Source: Streptomyces sp. 549
GTDB taxonomy: Bacteria; Actinomycetota; Actinomycetes; Streptomycetales; Streptomycetaceae
Length of the DNA stretch: 64,000 bases
Reading direction: 5' to 3'
Assembly: GCF_030124175.1 (NCBI RefSeq)
Contig: NZ_JASKMT010000002.1
Coordinates: forward strand, 310,001 to 374,000
The translations under genes and the position numbers were made by a program. The notes beneath the pieces were generated by a model. The model was not told the DNA's origin and did not search any database. It worked only from the letters and a program-made list of their open reading frames with translations. Positions 28,650 through 37,025 of the stretch are shown here, in pieces; positions within the stretch are counted from its first letter, which is position 1; each line of letters starts with the position of its first letter.

Positions 28650-31058
28650 TCACGCCGGGAAGCGGCGGGCCACCCAGCGCCAGCCGAACTCCAGCAGCAC
28701 GGCGGCGATGGCGGCGATGGCGACCGCCCTCAGCGGCATCGTCAGGCCGACCAGCCGCAGCGCGAAGAACTCCTGGAGCCACGGCGTCACCTGGACGGCG
28801 AGGAAGGCCGCGGCCATGGTCAGGATCAGGGCCACCCGCCACCAGGTGTAGGGGCGGGCGACGATGGCCAGCACCCACATCGCCACCAGGAACAGGGTCA
28901 GCGTCGCCGCGCTGGTCTCGGCGTCCAGCGCGTTCGGCCCCGAGTAGTGGCTGCGGGCCAGCAGGTAGGTGGTGAAGGTGGCGGTGCCCGCGATCAGTCC
29001 GGCGGGGATCGCGTAGCGCATGACCCGGCGCACGAAGTGCGGCGCGGCGCGCTCCTTGTTCGGGGCCAGCGCCAGGAAGAAGGCGGGCACGCCGATGGTC
29101 AGGGTGGCCAGCAGAGTCAGGTGCCGGGGCAGGAACGGGTACGGGACCTGCCAGATGATCACCAGTACCGCCAGCAGCACCGAGTAGACGGTCTTCGTCA
29201 GGAACAGGTTCGCCACCCGTTCGACGTTGCCGATGACCCGGCGGCCCTCGGCCACCACCGACGGCAGCGTGGCGAAGCTGTTGTTCAGCAGCACGATCTG
29301 CGCGACGGACTTGGTGGCCTCGGAACCGGACCCCATCGCCACGCCGATGTCCGCGTCCTTCAGCGCCAGGACGTCGTTGACGCCGTCGCCGGTCATCGCG
29401 ACGTCGTGGCCGCGGGCCTGGAGGGCGGCGACCATGTCGCGCTTCTGCTGGGGCGTGACGCGGCCGAACACGGCACCCTTCTCGATGGCGTCGGCCATGC
29501 CCTCCGGGTCGGACGGCAGGTGGCGGGCGTCCACGGGCGCGTCGGCGCCGGGCAGGCCGAGCTTCGCCGCGACCGCGCCGACCGACACCGCGTTGTCGCC
29601 GGAGATGACCTTCGCCGCGACGCCCTGCTCGGCGAAGTACCGCAGGGTGTCGGCGGCCTCCGGGCGCAGCCGCTGCTCCAGCACCACCAGCGCGTGCGGT
29701 TCGACGTCCGACGCCACGTCCGGGTCGTGCAGGTCCCGGGAGGCACGGGCCAGCAGCAGTACGCGCAAACCCCGGGTGTTGAGGTCGTCGACGTGCGACA
29801 GGGCCGGGTGCTCGTCCGGCAGCAGCACGTCGGGGGCGCCCAGCAGCCAGCCGGCGGTGCCGCCGTCCTGGCCGGTGAACGCGGCACCGCCGTACTTGCG
29901 GGCCGAGGAGAACGGCAGCGCGCCCGTCCGCCGCAGGCCGCTGCCCGGGTCCACCGGGTAGGCGTCGATGACCGCCCGCAGGCTGGCGTTGGGCCGCTCG
30001 TCGGCCGCGCCGAGCGCGCCCAGCACCTGCCGCACGGACGCCTCGTCGGTGTCGGCGAGCAGGCGCAGCTCGGAGACGTCCATGCCGCCCTCGGTGAGCG
30101 TGCCGGTCTTGTCCAGGCACACCACGTCGACCCTGGCCAGGCCCTCGATCGCGGGCAGTTCCTGCACCAGGCACTGCTTGCGGCCGAGGCGGATCACGCC
30201 GATCGCGAAGGCGACCGAGGTGAGCAGCACCAGCCCCTCGGGAACCATCGGCACGATGCCGGCGACCATGCGGCGCACGGCCTCGTCCAGGTCGCGGCTC
30301 TCCACCACCGTCTGGCTGATGATCAGGCCGATGGCGGCCGGCACCAGCATGTAGGTGATGTACCGCAGGATGGTGGAGATGCCGCTGCGCAGTTCGGAGT
30401 GGACCAGCGTGAAGCGGCTGGCCTCCTCGGCGAGCTGTGCCGCGTAGGCCTCCCGACCCACCTTGACGGCGGTGAAGGCGCCGCCGCCCGCGACCACGAA
30501 ACTGCCGGACATGACGGGGTCGCCAGGCTGCTTGACCACCGGATCGGCCTCACCGGTCAGCAGGGACTCGTCCACCTCCAGGCTGTCGGACTCCGCCACC
30601 CGGCCGTCCACCACGATCCGGTCGCCCGGGCCGAGTTCCACGAGGTCGCCCAGCACGATCTCGCCCGTCGGCACCGGCGTGCTGCGTCCGTCGCGCCGCA
30701 CCACCGGCTTGGCCTCGCCGATCACGGCGAGGTTGTCCAGGGTCCGCTTGGCCCGCAGTTCCTGGAAGATGCCGATGCCCGTGTTGGCGATGATCACGAA
30801 GCCGAACAGGCCGTCCTGGATCGGTCCGACCACGAGGATGATCGCGAAGAGCACGCCGATGATCGCGTTGAACCGCGTGAACACGTTGGCCCGCACGATC
30901 TCGGCGGCGGACCGCGACGACCGAACGGGTACGTCGTTGACCTCGCCCCGGGCGACACGTTCGGCGACTTCGGCCGTGCTCAGGCCGGGCGTCCTCGAAG
31001 GGGCGGGCTCGCCGCCCGGTCCGGTCTGCCCCGTGTCGGTGTCCACCCGCTGCGTCAT
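28650..31058 (-). CDS. P-type cation-transporting ATPase, CtpE-like
   Basis: 802 aa, inner membrane. Motifs in order: actuator L-T-G-E-A-D (T-G-E-S variant, near 168), M4 P-E-G-L (near 273), phosphorylation D-K-T-G-T-L-T (Asp near 318), T-G-D-G-V-N-D (near 556), then four to six C-terminal helices. There is no N-terminal metal-binding CxxC and no CPC, so it is not a heavy-metal pump. The P-E-G-L and the sequence between M4 and the phosphorylation site recall mycobacterial CtpE (calcium uptake, from memory). Ca2+ or Mg2+ is the likely cargo (inference). ATG 31058 follows GGGGG. Single gene. Confidence 0.88.
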   Translation of the reverse strand: MTQRVDTDTGQTGPGGEPAPSRTPGLSTAEVAERVARGEVNDVPVRSSRSAAEIVRANVFTRFNAIIGVLFAIILVVGPIQDGLFGFVIIANTGIGIFQELRAKRTLDNLAVIGEAKPVVRRDGRSTPVPTGEIVLGDLVELGPGDRIVVDGRVAESDSLEVDESLLTGEADPVVKQPGDPVMSGSFVVAGGGAFTAVKVGREAYAAQLAEEASRFTLVHSELRSGISTILRYITYMLVPAAIGLIISQTVVESRDLDEAVRRMVAGIVPMVPEGLVLLTSVAFAIGVIRLGRKQCLVQELPAIEGLARVDVVCLDKTGTLTEGGMDVSELRLLADTDEASVRQVLGALGAADERPNASLRAVIDAYPVDPGSGLRRTGALPFSSARKYGGAAFTGQDGGTAGWLLGAPDVLLPDEHPALSHVDDLNTRGLRVLLLARASRDLHDPDVASDVEPHALVVLEQRLRPEAADTLRYFAEQGVAAKVISGDNAVSVGAVAAKLGLPGADAPVDARHLPSDPEGMADAIEKGAVFGRVTPQQKRDMVAALQARGHDVAMTGDGVNDVLALKDADIGVAMGSGSEATKSVAQIVLLNNSFATLPSVVAEGRRVIGNVERVANLFLTKTVYSVLLAVLVIIWQVPYPFLPRHLTLLATLTIGVPAFFLALAPNKERAAPHFVRRVMRYAIPAGLIAGTATFTTYLLARSHYSGPNALDAETSAATLTLFLVAMWVLAIVARPYTWWRVALILTMAAAFLAVQVTPWLQEFFALRLVGLTMPLRAVAIAAIAAVLLEFGWRWVARRFPA

Positions 31059-31234
31059 GCCCCCGACGGTAGACGGGAACGGCGGTGAATGCGCTGCCGA
31101 GCCCCTTGGGCGGGTCGGCGGGTGGCCGGGAACCGCCGGGTGTGTCCGGGAGCCGCCGGGTGTGGTCAGCCGTGGTCAGTCGAGAGTACGGGCGTGATCG
31201 CGGAGGGTCGGCGGGGCCGTCTCGGTGGAGGTGG

Positions 31235-31654
31235 TCAGCGGGTGCCCGGCGGCAGCGGCTCGTCGCCCGCCGAGGCGTCGCCTGCCGGAGCATCGCCCGT
31301 GGAGGCGCCGGGTGCCGGAGCGCCGGGCGTCGGAGCGTCGGGCGTGTCGGCGGCGGGGGGCGCTTCGGTGGTGGCTGTCCCGGTCGTGCCGGTCCCGGCT
31401 GCTTCGGCGCTGCGGCGGATGGACGTCTCGCGGGCGCGGACGTACCAGAGCCCGATCAGGCCGAGGCCGGCGCCGGCCAGGCAGGTCCAGATGAACCAGT
31501 CGTGGCCGCGGTCGGCGTACCAGCCGTAGAAGGGCAGTTGGACGAGGAAGAGCACGAACCACGCCGCGGTCAGGCCTGCCACGGTGGCGAAGATGTTGCC
31601 CTCCAGCGGCTCGGGTGCCTCCCGGTCCCCGCTGGTCCACCTGTCCAGGCGCAT
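31235..31654 (-). CDS. DUF2530 domain-containing membrane protein
   Basis: 139 aa. Residues 8-85 match DUF2530: E-A-P-E-P-L-E-G-N, helix 1 (V-A-G-L-T-A-A-W-F-V-L-F-L-V), the conserved Y-G-W-Y-A-D-R-G-H-D-W loop and helix 2 (L-A-G-A-G-L-G-L-I-G-L-W-Y-V-R). Residues 90-139 are an Ala/Pro/Thr/Gly/Asp repeat tail not normally present, probably a species-specific expansion. The homology supports ATG 31654 as start; the frame is open to 31711. Confidence 0.82.
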   Translation of the reverse strand: MRLDRWTSGDREAPEPLEGNIFATVAGLTAAWFVLFLVQLPFYGWYADRGHDWFIWTCLAGAGLGLIGLWYVRARETSIRRSAEAAGTGTTGTATTEAPPAADTPDAPTPGAPAPGASTGDAPAGDASAGDEPLPPGTR

Positions 31655-31713
31655 CGTCTCGGCCAGCCTCTCGCTCGTGTGCTCCCAGGGTATCCGCGCC
31701 TGCCGACACACCT

Positions 31714-31746
31714 CCGACCGACCCGACCGACCCGACCGACCCGACC
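31714..31746. repeat. 9-bp tandem repeat, 3.7 copies
   Basis: CCGACCGAC is repeated without change from 31714 to 31746, upstream of the DUF2530 start and downstream of the ribbon-helix-helix gene. Confidence 0.7.
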
Positions 31747-31823
31747 AGGACCGGCCGGTCGCGGCCCCGGCCGGCCGGCCGCAGCCCGGTCCGGGTGCGG
31801 GACTCAGCCCGGTCCCGTCCGGC

Positions 31824-32006
31824 TCAGCTCAGCCGGTGGAAGCGTTCCGTCTCCTCCACCGCCGTCTTGAACCGCTCGTCGAAGTCGTCGCGCCGCAGCG
31901 CCCGTATCACGTAGTCCTGCACGGTCATGCGCCGTCTGGCCGCGTGTTCGTGGAGCCGGTCGAGAAGCTCACCGTCCATGCGCAGGCTGAGCACCTTCGA
32001 AGTCAT
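31824..32006 (-). CDS. Small ribbon-helix-helix (Arc/CopG-type) protein
   Basis: 60 aa. V-L-S-L-R-M-D-G-E-L-L-D-R-L-H-E-H-A-A-R-R-R-M-T is a ribbon-helix-helix pattern: an N-terminal DNA-contacting strand (S-L-R-M) and an amphipathic helix, then V-Q-D-Y-V-I-R-A-L. Such proteins repress promoters and many are antitoxins, but no toxin gene follows. ATG 32006 has GGTGGCGGG upstream. Its start is 92 bp from the MarR dyad on the opposite strand. Confidence 0.7.
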   Translation of the reverse strand: MTSKVLSLRMDGELLDRLHEHAARRRMTVQDYVIRALRRDDFDERFKTAVEETERFHRLS

Positions 32007-32098
32007 CCCGCCACCGTGGCCGCCACCACCGGGTGACGGGGCTCAATCCCGTCCGGACTCACCCGTACGTGTGACGGAGGGAACGGCGGGACCGATAG

Positions 32099-32130
32099 TC
32101 GTTAGCCGAGGTAATGAGTTAGGCTAACGA
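32099..32130. promoter_or_regulatory. 9-bp inverted repeat operator and promoter of the MarR gene
   Basis: TCGTTAGCC (32099-32107) and GGCTAACGA (32122-32130) are perfect complements around a 14-bp AT-rich centre. The right arm overlaps a -10 candidate (TAGGCT, about 32120-32125) spaced for transcription to start at ATG 32133. The left arm lies near the -35 position. Very likely an operator, most simply for the MarR protein itself. The GTTAGGCTAAC stretch also matches the core of the DtxR/DmdR iron box, but the flanks do not. Confidence 0.65.
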
Positions 32131-32132
32131 GT

Positions 32133-32570
32133 ATGCCGGACCTGATGCACGATGCGGACGCCGCCGCCGTGAACGCACTGCGTTCCTCGGTGATGCGGCT
32201 CTCCCGCCGCCTGCGGCACCAGAACGTCGACGAGTCGCTCAGCCCCACCGAGATGTCCGTGCTCGGCACGCTCGCCCGGTGCGGCTCGGCCGGTCCCGGT
32301 GAGCTGGCGCGCAAGGAGCACGTGCAGCCGCCGTCGATGACCCGCATCATCGCGATGCTGGAGGCGAAGGGCCTGGTCCGCCTCGAACCGCATCCCGAGG
32401 ACCGGCGGCAGAAGATCGTCACGCAGACCGAGCAGGCCGAGTCGATGCTGGCGGCCAGCCGCAGCAAGCGCAACGTCTGGCTGGCCGAGCTGGCCGGCGG
32501 ACTGGACGAGGAGGAGTGGGCGAAGCTGCGGGAGGCGGCGCCCGTACTGGAGAAGCTGGCTCATCTGTAG
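32133..32570 (+). CDS. MarR-family transcriptional regulator
   Basis: 145 aa winged-helix protein. H-x-H core: S-P-T-E-M-S-V-L-G-T-L-A-R, then G-E-L-A-R-K-E-H-V-Q-P-P-S-M-T-R (recognition helix, near 68-80) and the wing R-L-E-P-H-P-E-D-R-R-Q-K (with the MarR D-R-R). Flanking helices form the dimer interface. It is followed after 27 nt by an exporter, the usual pairing in which the regulator senses an exported ligand. ATG 32133 is only 2 nt after the dyad and has no ribosome site, so the mRNA is probably leaderless. Confidence 0.9.
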   Translation: MPDLMHDADAAAVNALRSSVMRLSRRLRHQNVDESLSPTEMSVLGTLARCGSAGPGELARKEHVQPPSMTRIIAMLEAKGLVRLEPHPEDRRQKIVTQTEQAESMLAASRSKRNVWLAELAGGLDEEEWAKLREAAPVLEKLAHL

Positions 32571-32597
32571 GAAGTACGCCAAGGAGGCGAAGCACCA

Positions 32598-33959
32598 TTG
32601 AGTTCGGGACCCGGAGCACACTCCGCACCCGCACCCCCGACACAGGAACCCAGCGGCAAGCCGTCGATGTTCAGCTCGCTGAGGATCCGCAACTACCGTC
32701 TCTTCGCGATGGGCCAGGTGGTGTCCAACACCGGTACCTGGATGCAGCGCATCGCCCAGGACTGGCTCGTCTACAGCCTCACCGGTTCGGCCACCGCGGT
32801 CGGACTCACCGTCGCGCTGCAGTTCCTGCCCATGCTGCTGTTCGGCCTCTACGGCGGAGTCATCGCCGACCGCTACCCCAAGCGCCGGCTGCTGTTCGTC
32901 ACCCAGTCCGTGATGGGACTCACCGGCCTGGTGCTGGCCGCGCTCACTCTCAGCGGCGCCGTCCAGGTGTGGCACGTGTACGCCGTCGCCTTCGCGCTCG
33001 GCATGGCCACCGTGGTCGACAACCCGACCCGGCAGACCTTCGTCTCCGAGATGGTCGGTCCGCACCAGCTGCGCAACGCGGTCTCCCTGAACTCGGCCAA
33101 CTTCCAGTCCGCCCGCCTCGTGGGCCCGGCGGTCGCCGGACTGCTGATCACCGCCGTGGGCAGCGGCTGGGCGTTCCTGCTCAACGGCCTGTCGTTCCTC
33201 GCACCCATCATCGGCCTGCTCCTGATGCGCACCAGCGAGCTGTACCCGATCGCACCCGTGCCGCGCGGCAAGGGCCAGCTCCGCGAGGGGCTGCGCTACG
33301 TGCGCAGCAAGCCGGAACTGATGTGGCCCATCATCCTGGTCGGCTTCATCGGCACCTTCGGCTTCAACTTCCCCATCTGGCTCGTCGCGTTCACCGAGAA
33401 CGTCTTCCACATGGGCGCCGGCGCCTACGGACTGCTCAACGTGCTGATGGCCGTCGGATCGGTCACCGGCGCGCTGCTCGCGGCCCGGCGCAACTCCTCC
33501 CGGCTGCGCCTGCTGGTCGGTGCCGCCGTCCTGTTCGGCGTGCTGGAGATCGCCGCCGCGCTGTCCCCGTCGTTCTGGCTGTTCGCCGCGCTCATGCTGC
33601 CCATCGGGATGATGGGCCTCACCTTCAACGTCACGGCCAACTCCAGCGTGCAGCTCGCCACCGACCCGGCGATGCGCGGCCGGGTGATGAGCCTGTTCAT
33701 GATGGTGTTCGTCGGCGGCACGCCCTTCGGCGGCCCGCTCATGGGCTGGATCACCGACACCTACGGCGCCCGGATCGGCTTCCTGTCGGGCGCGGTCATC
33801 TCGCTGCTGGCAGCCGTGGTCGTCGGCCTGGTGCTGGCCCGGCTGACGGGGCTGCGGCTCCGCGTCGACCTGCGCCGCGGACGTCGGCACTTCGCCTTCG
33901 TACCGCGCGAGCGCACCCCCGTCACCGGGCTCGCGGCCTCGCAGGGCGCGGGCGCCTGA
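32598..33959 (+). CDS. MFS exporter (MFS_3/EntS-like)
   Basis: 453 aa, about 12 helices. F-S-S-L-R-I-R-N-Y-R-L-F, N-T-G-T-W-M-Q-R-I-A-Q-D-W-L-V, G-V-I-A-D-R-Y-P-K-R-R (A motif) and D-N-P-T-R-Q-T-F-V-S-E are hallmarks of the MFS_3 group that includes the enterobactin exporter EntS and macrolide exporters. Substrate unknown. The start is TTG 32598, set by a strong AAGGAGG 11 nt upstream. It is co-transcribed with the MarR gene (27-nt gap). Confidence 0.88.
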   Translation: MSSGPGAHSAPAPPTQEPSGKPSMFSSLRIRNYRLFAMGQVVSNTGTWMQRIAQDWLVYSLTGSATAVGLTVALQFLPMLLFGLYGGVIADRYPKRRLLFVTQSVMGLTGLVLAALTLSGAVQVWHVYAVAFALGMATVVDNPTRQTFVSEMVGPHQLRNAVSLNSANFQSARLVGPAVAGLLITAVGSGWAFLLNGLSFLAPIIGLLLMRTSELYPIAPVPRGKGQLREGLRYVRSKPELMWPIILVGFIGTFGFNFPIWLVAFTENVFHMGAGAYGLLNVLMAVGSVTGALLAARRNSSRLRLLVGAAVLFGVLEIAAALSPSFWLFAALMLPIGMMGLTFNVTANSSVQLATDPAMRGRVMSLFMMVFVGGTPFGGPLMGWITDTYGARIGFLSGAVISLLAAVVVGLVLARLTGLRLRVDLRRGRRHFAFVPRERTPVTGLAASQGAGA

Positions 33960-34024
33960 CCGCGTTCGCCCGCCTGACCGCCTTCACCGCCTGACCGCGT
34001 TCACCGCCTGGCCGCGTTCGCCCG
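33957..34024. repeat. 17-bp imperfect tandem repeat, four copies
   Basis: Units of the form CTGACCGCGTTCGCCCG (with C/A and G/C changes) repeat four times from the MFS stop codon to 34024, in the short gap before thpR. Confidence 0.55.
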
Positions 34025-34057
34025 TCCGTCGGGCCCGGCGGACGGGACACTGGCGGG

Positions 34058-34639
34058 ATGAGACTCTTCGCCGCCGTGCTGCCGTCGCCTGAGGCGGCCG
34101 GGCCGCTCGCCGAACTGGTGCAACGGCTGCGGGCCCGACCAGGGGCGGACCGGCTGCGCTGGACCGACCCCGCGGGATGGCACGTCACCGTCGCCTTCCA
34201 CGGCGAGGTGGCCGAGGACCGCGTCCCCGAACTGCACCGCGGCCTCGCCCGCGCCGCCGCCGACTGCCCGCCGTTCACGCTCCGCCTGTCCGGCGGCGGA
34301 CGGTTCGGCGACCGGCACCTGTGGGCGGGCGTGGACGGGGAGCGCGACAGCCTGGCGGGGTTGGCCGCCGGTGCCGCCGGTGCCGCCAACGGGGTTGGTG
34401 GGGCAGATGGGGTTGGTGGGGCGACTGGCGCGGTCGGCGGACACCCGTATGTGCCGCACCTCACGCTGGCCAGGGGCTCCGGACGGGAGCCGCTGGCGCC
34501 ATGGACCGACGCGCTGTCCGGCTACGCCTCCGCGTCCTGGCAGGTCAGCGAGCTGGTGCTGATGAGCAGCCGGCTGCCGCACGACTCCTCCGGCGGCCCC
34601 CACTACCTGCCCGTCGCCGCCTGGCCGCTCGGCGGCTGA
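34058..34639 (+). CDS. thpR: RNA 2',3'-cyclic phosphodiesterase (2H/LigT family)
   Basis: 193 aa. Two H-x-T-x motifs, H-V-T-V (His42) and H-L-T-L (His134), form the 2H phosphoesterase active site that opens 2',3'-cyclic phosphates on RNA. An extra Gly/Ala/Val/Asn-rich insert (N-G-V-G-G-A-D-G-V-G-G-A-T-G) at about 106-128, just before the second motif, is not typical and looks like repeat expansion in a loop. Start ATG 34058; no obvious ribosome site. Confidence 0.85.
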   Translation: MRLFAAVLPSPEAAGPLAELVQRLRARPGADRLRWTDPAGWHVTVAFHGEVAEDRVPELHRGLARAAADCPPFTLRLSGGGRFGDRHLWAGVDGERDSLAGLAAGAAGAANGVGGADGVGGATGAVGGHPYVPHLTLARGSGREPLAPWTDALSGYASASWQVSELVLMSSRLPHDSSGGPHYLPVAAWPLGG

Positions 34640-34661
34640 CCCGGGCGGATACCGTGGAAGG

Positions 34662-34751
34662 GTGAACTCGAAGATCAGGATGCGGATCGTGACCGGCGCG
34701 CTGGTGCTCATGTTCGCCGTGGTGGCGCTCGCCTCGGCCTTCGGCCGGTAG
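34662..34751 (+). CDS. 29-residue single-pass membrane microprotein
   Basis: GTG 34662 to TAG 34749-34751 encodes a basic start (V-N-S-K-I-R-M-R-I) and one membrane helix (V-T-G-A-L-V-L-M-F-A-V-V-A-L-A-S-A). GGAAGG directly precedes the start, and TACCGT lies ten bases upstream. Very similar tiny proteins (x-M-R-I-V-T-G-A-L-V-x-M-F) are, as I recall, conserved in Streptomyces. It begins 22 nt after thpR and may be co-transcribed. Function unknown. Confidence 0.5.
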   Translation: MNSKIRMRIVTGALVLMFAVVALASAFGR

Positions 34752-34922
34752 CGGCGGCCCCGGGCGGACGCGGACGCCACCCACCGGCGCGCACATGCGA
34801 CGGCGGCCCCGGGCCCGGCGGGATGCCGGGCACGGGGGCGCCGCGCGTCACGTGCCGCAGCACGTGCGGCGAGTTCCCCGGGCGGCAGGTTTATCCGCCG
34901 ACCGGGGCACGTGCTCGCCGGT

Positions 34923-35918
34923 TCACCAGGCGAAGGCCTCCGGGGTCGGGCCGGGGCCCGGGAAAATCTCGTCCAGCGAGGCCAGCAGCTCGTCGCTCAG
35001 CTTCACGTCCACCGCGCGGACCGCCGCGTCGAGCTGCTCGGCGGTGCGCGGGCCGACGATCGGGCCGGTCACGCCGGGCCGGGTCAGCAGCCAGGCCAGG
35101 GCCGTCTCGCCGGGGTCCTTGCCGTGCTTCTCCAGCAGGTCCTCGTAGCGCTGGATCTGCTCGCGCAACGCGCTGTCCTTGAGCGCGTCCGCCGATCTGC
35201 CGGTGGCGCTGCGCCCGGCGCCGCCCTCACGCTCCTTGCGGATCGCGCCGCCCAGCAGGCCGCCGTGCAGCGGTGACCATGGGATGACGCCCAGCCCGTA
35301 GGCCTCGGCGGCCGGGATGACGTCCATCTCGGCGCGGCGCTCGGCCAGGTTGTAGAGGCACTGCTCGCTGACCAGGCCGAGGCTGCCGCGCCGGGCGGCG
35401 GTCTCGTTGGCGCGGGCGATGTGCCAGCCCGCGTGGTTGGACGAGCCGGCGTAGAGGATCTTGCCCTGCTGGACCAGTACGTCGATGGCCTGCCAGATCT
35501 CCTCCCAGGGGGTGCGCCGGTCCACGTGGTGGAACTGGTAGAGGTCGATGTGGTCGGTGCCGAGCCGCTTCAGGCTGGCGTCCACCGCGCGGCGGATGTT
35601 CAGCGCGGACAGCCGGTCCTGGTTCGGCCAGAACTCGCCGTCGGGCGCCATGCTGCCGTAGACCTTCGTGGCGAGCACGACCTTCTCGCGCCGGCCGCCG
35701 CCGAGGGCGAACCAACTGCCGAGGATCTCCTCGGTCCTGCCCTTGTTCTCGCCCCAGCCGTACACGTTGGCGGTGTCGAAGAAGTTGATGCCCGCCTCGA
35801 GCGCGGCGTCCATGATGGCGTGGCTCGTGGCCTCGTCCGTCTGCGGACCGAAGTTCATCGTGCCCAGCACGAGTCGGCTGACCTTGAGTCCTGTGCGTCC
35901 AAGCTGCGTGTACTCCAT
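34923..35918 (-). CDS. Aldo/keto reductase
   Basis: 331 aa TIM-barrel NADPH-dependent oxidoreductase, cytosolic. Catalytic tetrad visible: F-F-D-T-A-N-V-Y-G (Asp and Tyr near 52-57), T-K-V-Y-G (Lys near 86), Y-Q-F-H-H-V-D (His near 121). C-terminal I-V-G-P-R-T-A-E-Q-L-D is the NADP-binding segment. M-E-Y-T-Q-L-G-R-T-G-L-K-V-S is the classical start, fixing ATG 35918. It resembles the YajO/general-stress AKR group; physiological substrate unknown. Confidence 0.92.
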   Translation of the reverse strand: MEYTQLGRTGLKVSRLVLGTMNFGPQTDEATSHAIMDAALEAGINFFDTANVYGWGENKGRTEEILGSWFALGGGRREKVVLATKVYGSMAPDGEFWPNQDRLSALNIRRAVDASLKRLGTDHIDLYQFHHVDRRTPWEEIWQAIDVLVQQGKILYAGSSNHAGWHIARANETAARRGSLGLVSEQCLYNLAERRAEMDVIPAAEAYGLGVIPWSPLHGGLLGGAIRKEREGGAGRSATGRSADALKDSALREQIQRYEDLLEKHGKDPGETALAWLLTRPGVTGPIVGPRTAEQLDAAVRAVDVKLSDELLASLDEIFPGPGPTPEAFAW

Positions 35919-36056
35919 GCCCACCAGCCAAGCTGCTGAAGCGCACTCGAAGCAAGCAGCCCTGCCGCACGTCCGGCCTCCGGTGGCGCAGACGCAGCGT
36001 GTCGGCTGTCGTCCCCACGGCCTGGCGGCCGAGGGGACGACACACCGCACTGCCGC

Positions 36057-36506
36057 TCAGATCAGGCTGAGCTTCATTTCGCCCCCGCCGACGATCTTCT
36101 CGCCGTCGACCAGCACGATGCTCCAGGCAAAGTAGTGACCCTTGGACATCTTGGGGCCGAAGCTGTCGCAGACGTGCCAGGGGCTACCGCCCCCGCCGGT
36201 GCCGTAGCAGCGGAAGCCGTCCCGCTTGCGGTCCAGGACCTCTCCCCTGATCTCGATGTGGGCCCCGTCCTTCTTGAGGTCCTTCACCCACAGCTTTGTG
36301 CCCTTGCGCTGGAAGCAGGCCAGGCCCACGGCCTGCCGGCCGGTCAGAACTTCAAGGCAGTTCGCGTCGAACTTGATCGTGCTGCTGGTCTTGCGGGCCT
36401 TCTCGAAGTGGATCGTCTTGGCTGACGCGCTCCCCGGGAGGAGCATCACCAGGGCGAGGGCTGTTGCGACGATGCCTGCGGTGTGGGCGAGTTGCTTTCG
36501 GAGCAT
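36057..36506 (-). CDS. Secreted hypothetical protein
   Basis: 149 aa. Signal peptide 1-29 (basic M-L-R-K-Q, hydrophobic core, cleavage after A-S-A). The mature ~120 residues contain four Cys (D-A-N-C-L, G-L-A-C-F, F-R-C-Y-G, H-V-C-D-S) suggesting two disulphides, and are Lys/Gly-rich. No family recognised. It follows the next secreted gene after 45 nt on the same strand, so the two may form a unit; they are not obviously homologous. Confidence 0.65.
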   Translation of the reverse strand: MLRKQLAHTAGIVATALALVMLLPGSASAKTIHFEKARKTSSTIKFDANCLEVLTGRQAVGLACFQRKGTKLWVKDLKKDGAHIEIRGEVLDRKRDGFRCYGTGGGGSPWHVCDSFGPKMSKGHYFAWSIVLVDGEKIVGGGEMKLSLI

Positions 36507-36551
36507 GTCATCTCCCGTGTACGTCGGACGGGTGGTAACGAGCCGGTGTTG

Positions 36552-37025
36552 TCAGGAGCACTCTCCGTAGCTGGGCCCGTTGGTCTCCCATGTGCCGTTC
36601 GCCCTTACGATCTGGCGCGCTTCGAGCTTGACGGGCTTCTTGCCCAGGGAGTTGACGAAGTTGCCGGTCGCCGCGCTGTAGTGGCGGGCATTCCTCACAC
36701 CGAACCACTGGCGGTACTCGTCCACGACGCCGGTGGTGCGCGAGTACGTCCAACCCTGCATCTTGCCCAGCGGGGTCACGTTCCCGCCGTAGCTGATCTT
36801 CTTGCGCTTGACCGTCGTCCCGTTCGTCTCCCACAGCTTGACCTTGGTGTAGCTGAGGAGAACGCGTCCGCTTGCGTCGGTGTAGGTGTGCTTGCTGGTG
36901 AGGTGGCAGGAGAGGCTACTGGCTTTCACCTCGTCGGTTGACTTCGCCTGCGCTGAGCCGTTGCTCAACACGAGCGGGATCAGCGCGGTTGCGGCGACGA
37001 GAGTGGCAGACGTCTTCCTTCTCAT
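36552..37025 (-). CDS. Secreted hypothetical protein
   Basis: 157 aa. Signal peptide 1-27 (M-R-R-K-T-S, hydrophobic core, cleavage after A-Q-A). The mature part is Lys/Thr/Tyr-rich with only two Cys (near 40 and at the C-terminus, G-E-C-S). The beginning and end share a phrase, K-V-K-L-W-E-T-N-G-T and N-G-T-W-E-T-N-G-P, a possible internal repeat. No family recognised. ATG 37025 has GGGGA upstream. Upstream gene of the pair with 36057-36506. Confidence 0.65.
   Translation of the reverse strand: MRRKTSATLVAATALIPLVLSNGSAQAKSTDEVKASSLSCHLTSKHTYTDASGRVLLSYTKVKLWETNGTTVKRKKISYGGNVTPLGKMQGWTYSRTTGVVDEYRQWFGVRNARHYSAATGNFVNSLGKKPVKLEARQIVRANGTWETNGPSYGECS

Noticed and set aside
32099..32130. Genuine DmdR iron box
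   Set aside because: Only the 11-bp centre matches; both 4-bp flanks differ from consensus. Kept only as a side hypothesis to the MarR operator.
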